Source: an uncultured Bacteroidales bacterium
GTDB taxonomy: Bacteria > Bacteroidota > Bacteroidia > Bacteroidales > UBA932
Direction: 5' to 3'
Assembly (NCBI GenBank): GCA_934700615.1
Contig: CAKUXR010000029.1
Coordinates: 1 to 40,436, forward strand
Length of the DNA stretch: 40,436 nucleotides
The notes under the pieces are model-generated. The model was not told the origin of the DNA, made no database searches, and saw only the letters and a list, made by a program, of their open reading frames with translations. Below, one piece after another: positions 16,853-26,697 of this stretch. Every line of letters begins with the position of its first letter. Within the stretch, counting starts at the first letter, position 1. A program made the position numbers and the translations under genes.

Positions 16853-18128
16853 CGTAAATCAGCCATTTCCAACATGGAATAACCTCAATCATTCCATATT
16901 CATCTTCAATGGTTCTTTCTTCATCGTATGTGATGATGATTCTTCGCTTGCAAGACAAGGCTTTCGGCAACTTCTGCAGGGCTTCGACCTCTCGTTTCTC
17001 AGTAGCGTCTGATCCCTCAATGGAGTAAGAAACCTGTATGGCAAGTTCATCGTCAGGGACGTAGAAGTCAACCTCCACGTTCTGGTTATAAAAGAAAACT
17101 CGCTCATTATCCTTGTCATTTCCGTATTTGCGGAAAAGCGAAAGAGCTACAAGGTTCTCCAGCAAAGTCGTTGTTGGATCAACCAAGAGAAGACTCAACA
17201 AACCATTGTCTATGAAATAGTACTTGCTGTTCGTCTCACGTTCAGCAAGGGCTGCACTGATGTTGTGCAATCTGAGCAAGAACCATGCGTCTTCGCAGTA
17301 TTCAATATAGCTGCTTGTAGTAGGTATGGTAATCTTTCCTCCAACACTTGACAGGATTTTGGTGACTCTGGAGTAGGAGAGCGGCTGTTTTACGCTTTCT
17401 GCCATCTTCTTGATCATCAAGCGCAAGAGGTTGGGGTTGCTTATCTTGTTTCTTGCACAAATATCTCCCAGGTATATTTTCTGATATACACTGCTCAGAT
17501 AGCTTCGCTTTACAGGAAGGTGTACGCTTTCTGGCAATCCACCCCAGTTCAAGTATTCCGCATATTCACGCATGAACAGAGACTTGCCAGTGGTACTCAT
17601 CAAAGTTTCTTCATCGTATGGAATGTCACGTGAGCGAAGGAACTCTTTGAAACTGTAAGGGTAAACTTCTACTGGGATGTAACGGCCACCAAGTGTAGTC
17701 ATTATTTCCTTAGAGAGCATCTTTGCATTTGAACCTGTGATCCAAACAGTACGTTTGCTGTCAGCCATACGGCGAGCAAACTTCTCCCAACCATCAATGT
17801 TGTGAATTTCATCAAGGAACAGCATCGGATTATCCTTGCCGGTCATTTCTATGTGACATTCCAGGATGGCATTGAAATCTTCATAGGTAAAGCCAACCAG
17901 TCTTTCGTCCTCAAAGCTCAGATAGAGCATTTCGTCCCAACCATGTCCTTCACGTAATAATTGCTGCATCTTTTCGTAAAGCACGAAAGACTTGCCAGCC
18001 CTGCGTACACCTACGAAAACATAACAGTTGAAACCCTCCGTAACAATGTCCCTGTGGACAATCTTATAGCTTTCAATTTCCCGACGATTGTCGAGAAGGA
18101 TTTGCTTCAGTAGAGCTTTGTTAATCAT
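16836..18128 (-). CDS. AAA ATPase, DUF4143-type (copy 1)
   Basis: The 430-aa protein has Walker A GVRRAGKS (about 40-47), Walker B MLFLDEIHN, and the sensor-like TGSNAKMLSKE followed by LGGRYIPVEVYPYSFKEFL. A C-terminal PD-(D/E)XK-like part follows (NVEVDFYVPDDELAIQVSYS). This is the common ATPase plus DUF4143 architecture, of unclear biological role and often mobile. The related gene at 26698-27951 shares almost every motif. The last residues (VFRPK) and the stop codon are supplied by repeat R1, so the original C terminus has probably been replaced. Confidence 0.85.
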   Translation of the reverse strand: MINKALLKQILLDNRREIESYKIVHRDIVTEGFNCYVFVGVRRAGKSFVLYEKMQQLLREGHGWDEMLYLSFEDERLVGFTYEDFNAILECHIEMTGKDNPMLFLDEIHNIDGWEKFARRMADSKRTVWITGSNAKMLSKEIMTTLGGRYIPVEVYPYSFKEFLRSRDIPYDEETLMSTTGKSLFMREYAEYLNWGGLPESVHLPVKRSYLSSVYQKIYLGDICARNKISNPNLLRLMIKKMAESVKQPLSYSRVTKILSSVGGKITIPTTSSYIEYCEDAWFLLRLHNISAALAERETNSKYYFIDNGLLSLLLVDPTTTLLENLVALSLFRKYGNDKDNERVFFYNQNVEVDFYVPDDELAIQVSYSIEGSDATEKREVEALQKLPKALSCKRRIIITYDEERTIEDEYGMIEVIPCWKWLIYVFRPK

Positions 18129-18256
18129 AAATATTAAAATGGCATTTTATATTTAGATATAAAAGTATAAAATGATATTTTAATAAGCAAGATTTTCTAC
18201 TGCTTTTAAGCATTTTTACCAGTATTTTTATCCTCGAAGTGCTCAATATTTTGGTC

Positions 18257-18343
18257 TCATCCGCTGAGGGTGTAAAAGCTCTTACGCATATCGGTCGGCT
18301 CCGACCAGAGCCAATATCGGAGACTGTCGTTCAGGCTAAACAT
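18257..18343 (-). pseudogene. IS66 TnpB N-terminal fragment
   Basis: A 28-codon frame reads MFSLNDSLRYWLW then PTDMRKSF.TLSG, the characteristic start of the IS66 accessory protein TnpB (Orf2). It then ends in TGA where the family continues. It is a relic; no intact IS66 is present. Confidence 0.75.
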
Positions 18344-18359
18344 TGACCAAGATGGTGCG

Positions 18360-18600
18360 AAGCATCTCCTGCCCCTTCGTTCTATCCTATCCGTCAACTG
18401 CACGCCACCATGTGTCTGCCGAACAAGAAGCACAGGATTTCCGTCCGCGTCGTCCAGCCTTGACCCTTTTGACACCGTAGCACTGTCCCGAGCACATCCG
18501 CAACCTTCCGAAACCACCATCGCAAAAACCTCAATACCCCCCTCACCCAGCTTCCAACGCCCAAACAAAAAGCCCCGCAAACAACACGCACCTCCAAACT
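18360..18600 (+). repeat. Degraded IS630-like segment, related to 40200-40380
   Basis: The stretch shares scattered identical phrases with the right end of the window: ttctatcct, caggatttccg, aaaacctcaat and ctcacccag. At 40.3 kb these lead into a recognisable IS630 transposase. Here the frame is too decayed to read. Confidence 0.5.
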
Positions 18601-18806
18601 TCCAAGCCGAAGATTAAGGTCAATGCCAATGCAGACCGACCACCTCCAAGATACTTGTCAATGAAAATGTACGTAATCGTCTCACACGCCAACCTCCAAA
18701 CAACGCCGAAACAGCCTGACCGCCAGCGCATATCCAAATCCGCCCCACTCCAGCCACAGCCCAACAATAATCCCTGTCAATGTCAATGCCGCCCCACCAA
18801 CTCCCA

Positions 18807-18953
18807 CTACTTCCTCAAAGAAGCCAAATACTCCTCATGCAAATGATAATACTTCATCTTGAACAGCACATACGCCACAGACAACAGCGCCAATGCCACA
18901 AACAAGTAGATCCAATGCCAAGCCACAAGCGAAAGCCCCACAATCCACAAGAT
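18807..18953 (-). pseudogene. 3' fragment of a sugar transporter (MFS/GPH-type)
   Basis: A 48-codon frame without a start codon begins ILWIVGLSLVAWHW, has one membrane segment, and ends FKMKYYHLHEEYLASLRK. It looks like the last helix and cytoplasmic tail of a GPH/MFS sugar transporter. It is rich in the TCAATG-type word like the backbone, so it is probably a backbone gene cut off by the island. Confidence 0.5.
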
Positions 18954-19005
18954 TCAATACTCTATTTCCACTTCTTTGTGACAAAACTGCCTACCTCTGT
19001 TACTT

Positions 19006-19230
19006 TTATCTGTACAGGCACCCTTCCTTGTAGGTGTTCTTCATCTCTAATGCCATCGGCATAAAGGTACAAATGCCCATCCCAGCATGGTTCTTTGTCA
19101 TTGTCTTAATGAACTGCGAGATAACCTTGCTGTCCTCAATAAAGCTTTTGAAGTGATTCAACGCTTTCTCTTCAATTGCTTTTGTATCTATCGCTTCCTT
19201 TACTTTTTCCATTTGTACACCGCTTTTCAT
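19006..19230 (-). CDS. Small protein downstream of the trypsin-STAND cluster
   Basis: 74 aa, mostly charged and helical (KEAIDTKAIEEKALNHFKSF), no recognised domain. It begins at ATG 19230, two codons after the TAA that ends the previous frame, and in the same reading frame. So it could be a separate small gene or the last third of one protein broken by stop codons. Confidence 0.4.
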   Translation of the reverse strand: MKSGVQMEKVKEAIDTKAIEEKALNHFKSFIEDSKVISQFIKTMTKNHAGMGICTFMPMALEMKNTYKEGCLYR

Positions 19231-19233
19231 TCG

Positions 19234-19560
19234 TTATTTGTCATGATTATTCATCACAATCTCCACCCCAGCGCTCAATGCTTGGATGGCCGAAGGTAAA
19301 TGGATATTATCATTACCGTCCTTTTTCGACGACGCGAGCACATCCCCTTGTCCGTTCTCCGAGACGTGTTCATATTGCGAGAAATACTTGTAATAGTAAA
19401 ACAATCGTGTAGCCTCTTTTTCAAGTTCAGGAATCCTAATCAAGAAGTTTACAACATCTTTGGTCATAACACTCTTCACCCTCGAAAAACCATCATCTTT
19501 CAATTGTTGTTTCGATTGCTTTATTACCGTCAACTCTTCCAGATTATCGTCAAGTGTCAG
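19234..19560 (-). pseudogene. Continuation of the 19561-20007 frame after an in-frame stop
   Basis: The frame of the gene at 19561-20007 runs on past its TAA as LTLDDNLEELTVIKQ...VNFLIRIPELEKEATRLFYYYKYFSQYEHVSENG and ends at TAA 19234-19236. There is no ATG near the beginning; the first is at 19467. The YYYKYFSQYEH.S.NG motif looks like the core of a HEPN/DUF5677-like helical protein split by the stop. It could also be a separate short gene from 19467. Confidence 0.45.
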
Positions 19561-20007
19561 TTATCCCAAGTAATTATCTTCCATCGTCAACTCCCACAAA
19601 TGGTCTATAAAGACATCTTCAAGTATCTTTCCAGTACTTTTCACCTGATCTCTGTATACCTCTTTGCGCTCCAACATAGAGTTGGCATACTCTATTGTTC
19701 TCATATCAAGTTCCTCGTAAGCTCGTTTCTTGCCGGCACGCTGTATGTATAGGGCGAACAAACAATCGGTAAAGCAACAACGCAACAACAATCCTATCGG
19801 TAACTGAAAAAATGGAATCTTTCCAGTTTTCAAGACCTGCCCAGTTAACAGCAGTGATGAATACAGATTTGAGTAGATACGGTATAACAGGAGTAGCTTA
19901 ACCTTCTCAACCCGTTCCAGTTCACCCTGTGAATGTCCTTTCCCGTACTTTTGAATCTTCTTCAGCAGGGTTAACTCTTCTGCTAACAGTTCTTTTATTT
20001 CAGTCAT
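19561..20007 (-). CDS. Helical protein, fifth gene of the trypsin-STAND cluster (possibly truncated)
   Basis: 148 aa, rich in leucine and lysine at the start (ELLAEELTLLKKIQKYG), with a hydrophobic middle (FFQLPIGLLLRCCFTDCLFALYI). No named domain is certain. The ATG at 20007 overlaps the end of the previous gene by 8 bp, showing translational coupling. The protein stops at TAA 19561-19563, but the same frame stays open for another 108 codons, so the original product was probably about 255 aa or longer. Confidence 0.6.
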   Translation of the reverse strand: MTEIKELLAEELTLLKKIQKYGKGHSQGELERVEKVKLLLLYRIYSNLYSSLLLTGQVLKTGKIPFFQLPIGLLLRCCFTDCLFALYIQRAGKKRAYEELDMRTIEYANSMLERKEVYRDQVKSTGKILEDVFIDHLWELTMEDNYLG

Positions 20008-20290
20008 TATTGTGATTTTTTTCAAATTGTATCGGAGGTAAATATTTCATCCAGTCCATCATGTTGGCTAAATTGCGCATTCTTTCGTCTATATCGGCTA
20101 ATTCTATTCTTCGGTTGGGAAGATACCGTGCATGTTCCAACGAGTCACCCAAAGCCCATGCACGGTTTGCCATGAAGGCTTTATCTCCGGCATGCTGCTC
20201 TAACTCGTCAATCAGTAAAAACACATTATGCTCAAAGGCCGCTCTTGAATCAGGTGGCGGCATACCGTATTTACTTCTTTGTTTCATCAA
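20000..20290 (-). CDS. Small protein, tandem paralogue 2
   Basis: 96 aa, soluble and helical. Its second half (DSLEHARYLPNRRIEL..IDERMRNLANMM) aligns with the neighbouring 84-aa protein (DSLTRVKMLPNGRLNL..VDELVRSTFHML), so the two are tandem paralogues. It starts at ATG 20290 within the last 20 bp of that gene and overlaps the next gene by 8 bp. The function is unknown; the position suggests an adaptor or partner of the trypsin-STAND protein. Confidence 0.65.
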   Translation of the reverse strand: MMKQRSKYGMPPPDSRAAFEHNVFLLIDELEQHAGDKAFMANRAWALGDSLEHARYLPNRRIELADIDERMRNLANMMDWMKYLPPIQFEKNHNND

Positions 20291-20525
20291 ATTCTTTAAA
20301 AGGATTCATAACCAACATGTGGAAAGTGGAACGCACTAATTCATCCACAGTATCCAGATTCAATCGTCCATTAGGCAGCATCTTTACTCTTGTTAAAGAA
20401 TCAAACATATGCTCCATTTGGGCGGCAAAATTAATACGTTGTCCTTCTATACACTCTTTCAGCAAGTTTGCGCCTCGCTCAAAATCTCGCCTTCCCGGAT
20501 ATGATGACCTCAGATTCTTTGCCAT
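20271..20525 (-). CDS. Small protein, tandem paralogue 1
   Basis: 84 aa, helical, no recognised domain. It starts at ATG 20525, 5 bp after the stop of the trypsin-STAND gene, and overlaps the next gene by 20 bp. The shared LPN.R..L motif with that gene marks an internal duplication. Overlaps along the whole series imply one transcript and coupled translation. Confidence 0.65.
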   Translation of the reverse strand: MAKNLRSSYPGRRDFERGANLLKECIEGQRINFAAQMEHMFDSLTRVKMLPNGRLNLDTVDELVRSTFHMLVMNPFKEFDETKK

Positions 20526-20530
20526 TGCTA

Positions 20531-23500
20531 CTAGTCATTAATTGCATAATAAACCCTGTCTGCTCTCTTCATGTCAACTTTTCCATAGAGAACTTTGTTC
20601 AGAACAGCCTCCATTGCCCTTCCGTATCTTCCTTTTGGTGCACCGCTTAGGTAAAAACTCCTCCTGACATACTTATCCGACTGATTCAGACGATCAAGTG
20701 CACCTTCTTTTCGTAACGTCCTAACAGCCTCTATATACGGCTTGGCGAAATCCTTTCCACCGGTCACCTGAAGATTATTGAGTTTATCAATCTTATGGCT
20801 GATAAGAGGCATGTCTTCAATGTCAATCATCACATCATCTCGATCTGGCATAGATGCCGGTATAATAGTCTTCATTCTTTCAAGTAAACTACTCTCGTCA
20901 CATTGTCCGGATAGAAGAGAACCTATCATATAAAGATTTCTAGAAATAGAGAAGTTCGGGATGTGACATAAGTTTTCTTGAATGTCACCATTCTGTAGAT
21001 AGCTGCATACAATTTTCGAATAATCCTTGGTAATTTCATGTAAAATCGCTGATGCAGCGACATCCAGCCCGGTCTCATCAGTTTGGAGTATTTCCGCAGT
21101 CAAGCATTTAACCACCCTGTCATCATATCCGCACAACCATATTATACTTTCTTCTGCTCGTCTCGATATATTCCTATCCGGATGAATCAAGAACCAGATA
21201 AGAAAATGTATCATCTGCTCATCTTTATCCTGTTCTTCGTGCGGTCCTTCAAACCAAGTGAATTTATCTATTTGATACGGTGATGGCTGCACGTTAATAT
21301 CATAATGTCCTGCTATAACATCAAACAACTGATTTTTTTCAAAATCGGGCATGCTAATAAGCGGAGTAATAAATTCGCTTAGCGAATACCAGTAACTTCC
21401 TATAGGTGATACTATATCCTTTCTTTTCTCTTCAAGAATTCGCTTGCATGAAGTCATACCAGCTAAGGCATCTTCTCTTTCGTATCGGCCTCTCTTCTTA
21501 GCTCTTCTTTTCCAAATATAGCCCACCTCCTTCAACGCTTGTTCAAAATCGTTTAGGATGTTGGCTGAGACGTTTGTTTCTTCCAAATCTGTCAGATAGG
21601 TACCTTTCTTATCATAATAATAGTCATGTACGAAATACAAAGCCATTCGCTGAATCAAATCCGACTTTGCCCTTTCATCACCAAGCGCTGCTATAATCTC
21701 TGAATGAAGTTTGGCATATTGATGGTCATTATGCATCTTGTCCCAGTTATACCAGAATAATTCGCTTAACGCATATCTAATGTATGGTGATACATCCTTA
21801 CATTCCCGCAACAACTGGCACATGGCACTGGCCTCTATCAGATGGTTACATCCGAGATCATAGCCATCTCCCTTCTTGGGCATGTCCACTTTCCAATCTT
21901 CTGCATTCGATATAATTCTTTCTGACTCTGGCAATGTCTCAAACTTATAATAGGCAATAGCATCTGCCAATGAGGATGCATTTGCTATGGTTGCAACAAA
22001 CTCGTTCTTTTCCTGTTGAACATAACGTTGGAATGTCGTCTCGCCTGAGGCTTCTTCAAATATCGCTGCCAAATGACCTATCTGGTCACCAGTGAGTTGA
22101 ATACTATTTTTTCTGTACTCATTGATTAGCCCGATCTGGGCTTCCTTGTACCAATCTGGTCCCATAGAACTATTCAACATTTCCTGATAGGCAACTGCAA
22201 CTTTCTCCTGTTCGCCCATACGTGCGTATTCCTGACACAGCCTGAGCAGATTTGTACAACGCTCACCCCTGTTCTGTACAGCATACTTAATATATTTAAA
22301 AACCTCCTCTGCTAGGAAAAGAGCTATATCTTTTGTCCTTGCATTACCATTGAATATGCCTGTCAATCTGATAAGTGAAGCACAGTAGCCTTCTCTATAA
22401 AGACATAACTGATTAGGCATCCTGCTTTTCAGATGATCTATAAAATCGTTCAATTTGTCATCAAAGAACTTGCAGTACAATTCTGCCAGTTTATCATAAA
22501 TAAACGGGAATAAATCTTCGGGCAGGAGATAACTCCGTAGCCAATGAATCCTAACCTCAAATGGGAAATCAATGCATTGCAGCACCTCATTCAACAGGCC
22601 GTATAACATGCTATAGTCTTCACTTGCAGCACGTTTCCTGCATAGCATTCCGTCAAGATAGGCAATTCTCGCTATCAAGTGCTCAATATAGCCTTCCCAT
22701 ATTGTATCGCCATAATAATCTCTGTTCACGTCTGGGCAAACGAGACTATCATCTAAATAAGCTTTGTATAGACTCTCTTTATAGAAAGTAGCTATTGCTT
22801 TTGAATCAAGATCTACACCATTACCATCCCGAAAAACTAACTTTCCGGGTTGGGGATTGTATTGGTTCAACAGTTTCTTAACAACGTCCACTTGGCTGGA
22901 TTGGTCTACCAAAACCATTAGCAGAATATGTAAATCATTCTCTGAGAATACAAACGTATGGCTTGCCAATACTGTTTCAACCTGTTTCAAACAATCTTGG
23001 TATGCACTGTTGCGTCCTAGCTTGTTTAGTCCAAGTTCTCTTTCATCGTACAGGGCCAATACTTTAACGAAAAGCATCAAGATCCTTTCGTCCCACCCCA
23101 CCTTGAATGACTTCAGATATTTTTCAATAGGAATTTTCTTTTCCGAACGCAACTGATTAGACAACTGATAGGCAATAATAACATCCTGTACTGTATAGAT
23201 AGCTTTAACAGAGTCTTCATCTTTTTTGTACACCAGTTTTTGAAGTGTCTTAAAATAGCGAACTAAATCTGACGGTTCTCCTACGCCCGCCAAGATACCT
23301 TCAACTATCAAAAAACCCTTTGCAGCAAAAACAAATGGGTCTGCTACTTTTTTCGAAGTATCTATGAGATCCTTTCTGATACAGGCCTCAATGGCGTCTG
23401 ATAGCGCAAATGCTTGATCTCGATAATCTTTCTCAAACATTACTCGAAGATAATGGATAGCCGCTTGTAAACTTACTAAGAGTGTATGGTCCCTTACAAT

Positions 23501-25480
23501 ATATTTCATGGCGACATCTGGCTTACCCAAGAGGAAAGCCAATTCTGCAATTTCATCCACATTGTCCACCATGATAGAGTCATAGCGGTTTTCTATTCGC
23601 TGAGCAAGCAGCATCAGTCTGATAACTTCCACGGCAAGACCTTGGTCAACAGCAAATGACAGACACTCTTTAATATCGTGCATTACCAAATCTGGCGACA
23701 CGTCATGCCTAGCGCATTGATCCGCCCATACTTGGTTGCACATTGCAAGCCCTTTCTTCACATCACTGCCGTTAACCACATGATGCAAGTGGTTATCAAT
23801 TGTATATCTGGACTCAGGATGTGCCTCACAATATGCAGCTATTTGGTCGTTGGTGTAAATGATGACTGACATCAACTTATCTGTCACGAAGAGTCTGAAC
23901 GAACTATGGTAGATCTCATACACATCCTCGTCTTTCTCTTTCATCAGGTGGCGGAACTCCTTAGTGACCGACTTGAATTCATAGGGGGTCAATTGCTTCA
24001 TCATTCCTAACAACTGGGTTTCGTCAACCAGCCCACGGGTCTGTGATAATATCGCCATCACCTCCGTCACGATAGCGTTAGGCTCTGCCCTTTTCCAAAT
24101 TGCTTCATAATAGGAACGGATGTTACCGTTGATGGTTGGCAAGTTATCCAACCATTCGTTCAATTGGCTCTCACGTGTCTCGCCGTCAAATGTGTCAGCT
24201 ATATAGCGGCATAGATAATTCATATACAGTGGATGCCCCTCCGTCTTATTCGCCACAGCCTGAACAAATGAGTAGGGCTTATTCCACTCGCCACTGTTTG
24301 CTTGGATATACAATTCACAGGCAGCTATGTCCAAAGGGGTAACTTCTATGTAGTTGTCTGGCGCTATCTTCTCTACAACTGTTGCAGGTAGTATCTCCTT
24401 GCTGATGCACGAGAGTACGACGCTAATATTCTGCGGCATAGTTTCTGGCAGCAATGCTAAGAATTCACCAACTCGGTTCCGATTGTCATCTGCGAGCTCA
24501 TCCAGACCGTCTATAAAGAGGATACCCTGTTTGGCATCTAGGGAAAGCTTATTCCCAATAATATTAATCCATCTGGGTATTCTTTTTCTTCTTTCCTCAA
24601 ATGATAGTTTTTCTATTTCTTCTCCCGTCTTGTTGATATATACCGTTTCAAGAAACTCTGCGAAGTGACTCTCTGAGCATCTGACGGCTCGACTCAGCGG
24701 ATCATTAGGTACTTTAAAGAAAAACCGGCCAATGACTTCTACCTTATCGTTATCTGGTTCATAACCTGCAGCTAGTGTCGTTTTACCACATCCCGGCGAA
24801 CCGAATAAAAGCAACCAGTTACTGTTCTTTTCCACGATCCTTTCATCCAATATTCCCATAACAGTGTGGTTGGGTTTAGACAATGCAACGTCATGGGCAA
24901 TTGATTCTGGTATATCGGTTAGTATTGTTTCCTCTTCCACGGAGATGCCATTTTCATGTAGGGCATTAATCAGTTTTCTAACACTAATAAAGGTTAGGTT
25001 ATTGCCCGATTGTTCAATCACAACACCCACCACTTTTCCCTCTTGCAACACAGGCGCTCCTGACATACCGTCGTAGTCGAAAGCATCATCCACATTGTTT
25101 ACTTGAATATTGATGTCGCCAGTACCCTGTTGGTTCTTTTGCCTCACACTGCCATCAATTCTCATACCCTCATGCTTCGCAGCATAGGGGTAACCAAATG
25201 AGCTGACCAATTCCTTTACCCTGAGGGTATGTAGTAAAAGCGGCAAACTCTCTGATGTTGTGCGACCTTCTACTTTCAAGACCGAGATATCCAAATCTTC
25301 ATAGTTTTTGACAATGGTAAAGGTCATATCGCCGTCAGTTTCATCTTTTATAATATGCACACCTACCTCTTCAAAGGAAGAAACTGTGTGAAAGGCGGTC
25401 AATATGAGATTGGGAGCCACATAAAATGCAGTTCCGGCCTCGTTTCCACAGATAATCTGTACTACTAAGTTTTCTATCAT
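20531..25480 (-). CDS. Trypsin-STAND NTPase, AVAST type I-like defence protein
   Basis: The 1649-aa protein begins with a trypsin-like protease domain (about 1-180). The triad fits: His31 in TAFHT, Asp64 in EDLD, Ser140 in GMSGAP. A STAND-type NTPase follows: Walker A GSPGCGKTT at 227-235, Walker B ILFIDGLDE at 320-328, then a long helical C-terminal half of some 1000 residues, probably repeats acting as a sensor. In Avs (AVAST) systems STAND proteins recognise phage proteins and activate an N-terminal effector. Type I combines a metallo-beta-lactamase protein with a protease and STAND protein, as here with the gene directly upstream (4-bp gap). The assignment to type I is inferred from architecture. 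Confidence 0.85.
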   Translation of the reverse strand: MIENLVVQIICGNEAGTAFYVAPNLILTAFHTVSSFEEVGVHIIKDETDGDMTFTIVKNYEDLDISVLKVEGRTTSESLPLLLHTLRVKELVSSFGYPYAAKHEGMRIDGSVRQKNQQGTGDINIQVNNVDDAFDYDGMSGAPVLQEGKVVGVVIEQSGNNLTFISVRKLINALHENGISVEEETILTDIPESIAHDVALSKPNHTVMGILDERIVEKNSNWLLLFGSPGCGKTTLAAGYEPDNDKVEVIGRFFFKVPNDPLSRAVRCSESHFAEFLETVYINKTGEEIEKLSFEERRKRIPRWINIIGNKLSLDAKQGILFIDGLDELADDNRNRVGEFLALLPETMPQNISVVLSCISKEILPATVVEKIAPDNYIEVTPLDIAACELYIQANSGEWNKPYSFVQAVANKTEGHPLYMNYLCRYIADTFDGETRESQLNEWLDNLPTINGNIRSYYEAIWKRAEPNAIVTEVMAILSQTRGLVDETQLLGMMKQLTPYEFKSVTKEFRHLMKEKDEDVYEIYHSSFRLFVTDKLMSVIIYTNDQIAAYCEAHPESRYTIDNHLHHVVNGSDVKKGLAMCNQVWADQCARHDVSPDLVMHDIKECLSFAVDQGLAVEVIRLMLLAQRIENRYDSIMVDNVDEIAELAFLLGKPDVAMKYIVRDHTLLVSLQAAIHYLRVMFEKDYRDQAFALSDAIEACIRKDLIDTSKKVADPFVFAAKGFLIVEGILAGVGEPSDLVRYFKTLQKLVYKKDEDSVKAIYTVQDVIIAYQLSNQLRSEKKIPIEKYLKSFKVGWDERILMLFVKVLALYDERELGLNKLGRNSAYQDCLKQVETVLASHTFVFSENDLHILLMVLVDQSSQVDVVKKLLNQYNPQPGKLVFRDGNGVDLDSKAIATFYKESLYKAYLDDSLVCPDVNRDYYGDTIWEGYIEHLIARIAYLDGMLCRKRAASEDYSMLYGLLNEVLQCIDFPFEVRIHWLRSYLLPEDLFPFIYDKLAELYCKFFDDKLNDFIDHLKSRMPNQLCLYREGYCASLIRLTGIFNGNARTKDIALFLAEEVFKYIKYAVQNRGERCTNLLRLCQEYARMGEQEKVAVAYQEMLNSSMGPDWYKEAQIGLINEYRKNSIQLTGDQIGHLAAIFEEASGETTFQRYVQQEKNEFVATIANASSLADAIAYYKFETLPESERIISNAEDWKVDMPKKGDGYDLGCNHLIEASAMCQLLRECKDVSPYIRYALSELFWYNWDKMHNDHQYAKLHSEIIAALGDERAKSDLIQRMALYFVHDYYYDKKGTYLTDLEETNVSANILNDFEQALKEVGYIWKRRAKKRGRYEREDALAGMTSCKRILEEKRKDIVSPIGSYWYSLSEFITPLISMPDFEKNQLFDVIAGHYDINVQPSPYQIDKFTWFEGPHEEQDKDEQMIHFLIWFLIHPDRNISRRAEESIIWLCGYDDRVVKCLTAEILQTDETGLDVAASAILHEITKDYSKIVCSYLQNGDIQENLCHIPNFSISRNLYMIGSLLSGQCDESSLLERMKTIIPASMPDRDDVMIDIEDMPLISHKIDKLNNLQVTGGKDFAKPYIEAVRTLRKEGALDRLNQSDKYVRRSFYLSGAPKGRYGRAMEAVLNKVLYGKVDMKRADRVYYAIND

Positions 25481-25484
25481 GACA

Positions 25485-26621
25485 TTATATTGTTATTGTG
25501 ATACCTTTATCGCATTCAGGCATAATCACATCGAAATCATGTCCCTCGTGATAATCAGGCTTCAATAGCTCTTGACATACAGGTAATGGATAGTTGAAAT
25601 ATAATTGATTGTTCACCCCAGATGTTATGATATGTGCCAAAGTAGGCATATCAGGATGGTTATACTTATCACCATTCGTAGATATCAACCATTTGTCTGA
25701 AACTATCAAACTAAACAACTCTGGCGAATTGTTGTTATAGCAACCATGATGGGACAGTTTCACCGCATCAAATTTATAGGGTGCTTTCTCTTCACAGTAA
25801 AGGGTCCTCAGAGAAGCTACCACAGTTTCCGCATGTGAATCACCTAAAAACAGTAATCTCTTTCCTTCTGTTTCAAGCACGAATGAAATGGAGCTGCCAT
25901 TACTTGCTGAGCTGTCAGGTTCGTAAGCCTCTTTACACAACATAAGCAAATCATAACTCTTAGATACCTTTTTCTCATGAAAATGAAATCCAGGCATATC
26001 TTTGCTAATACTAAACTCATAAGCATCATCCCAGTACTCTTCACTGTGAGCCTTTTTAAGCAATCCATCCTTAATCAGTCTTTTCTTCCAAAAACTTTCA
26101 AGGGCTTCTATATCCTCATTATTTGGAGAAAGAACGTGAATGATGGCATCTCCTAACGGGAAGGTCATTGGGGCCATAATGGTATAACCTTTCGACGGTG
26201 TATTCCATGAAATCCCGTTTTTTGCTATAAGTGCAGACAAGGTACACCCCTGTTTTGCACTAATTGTTTTTGCTTTCTCCGCTTGACTCTCTTTGGATAT
26301 ATTTCTATGAACAAACGTTTCTTTTTCTGCCGCAGTGACAGCCACAGACTGAATATGTCTGTAACCATTATACCATATTTCTCTTATCCCAATAGGCATC
26401 TCTTCCATCATCCTGATGATGCCAGAGATATGGTCACCGTCTATATGGGTCACAACTACTACATCAAGTTCACCTCCTCGCGCTGCAATTTCTTTTAAAG
26501 TAGGTAAAAGATAGTTCTCGTATGTATCTACGTATCCTCCATCAATGAGGATATAATGAGATAGCTGGAATTCCACCAGAATACAATCTCCATTGAATGC
26601 CGGAAGAATGATAATTCTCAT
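25485..26621 (-). CDS. MBL-fold protein of the trypsin-STAND cluster
   Basis: The 378-aa protein is a metallo-beta-lactamase-fold hydrolase. After the N-terminal GDCILVEF...ILIDGG comes THIDGDHISG, the HxDxDH metal motif (His59-His64). FLGDSH and KLSHHG follow, as in ComEC-like MBL proteins. It could be a nuclease or phosphodiesterase; the substrate is unknown. The gene lies immediately upstream of the trypsin-STAND gene, the pairing known from AVAST type I. ATG 26621 is preferred; a GTG at 26633 is in frame. Confidence 0.85.
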   Translation of the reverse strand: MRIIILPAFNGDCILVEFQLSHYILIDGGYVDTYENYLLPTLKEIAARGGELDVVVVTHIDGDHISGIIRMMEEMPIGIREIWYNGYRHIQSVAVTAAEKETFVHRNISKESQAEKAKTISAKQGCTLSALIAKNGISWNTPSKGYTIMAPMTFPLGDAIIHVLSPNNEDIEALESFWKKRLIKDGLLKKAHSEEYWDDAYEFSISKDMPGFHFHEKKVSKSYDLLMLCKEAYEPDSSASNGSSISFVLETEGKRLLFLGDSHAETVVASLRTLYCEEKAPYKFDAVKLSHHGCYNNNSPELFSLIVSDKWLISTNGDKYNHPDMPTLAHIITSGVNNQLYFNYPLPVCQELLKPDYHEGHDFDVIMPECDKGITITI

Positions 26622-26697
26622 AAATTCTTTCACTTATATTGGTTCACATGCTTATACTTCTCCTCCAATTCCAGTATTTCCCTAAACTTCTCAATCC

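Noticed and set aside
16662..17012. 116-codon plus-strand frame across R1
   Set aside because: It runs through repeat DNA and the antisense of the ATPase gene; no homology visible.
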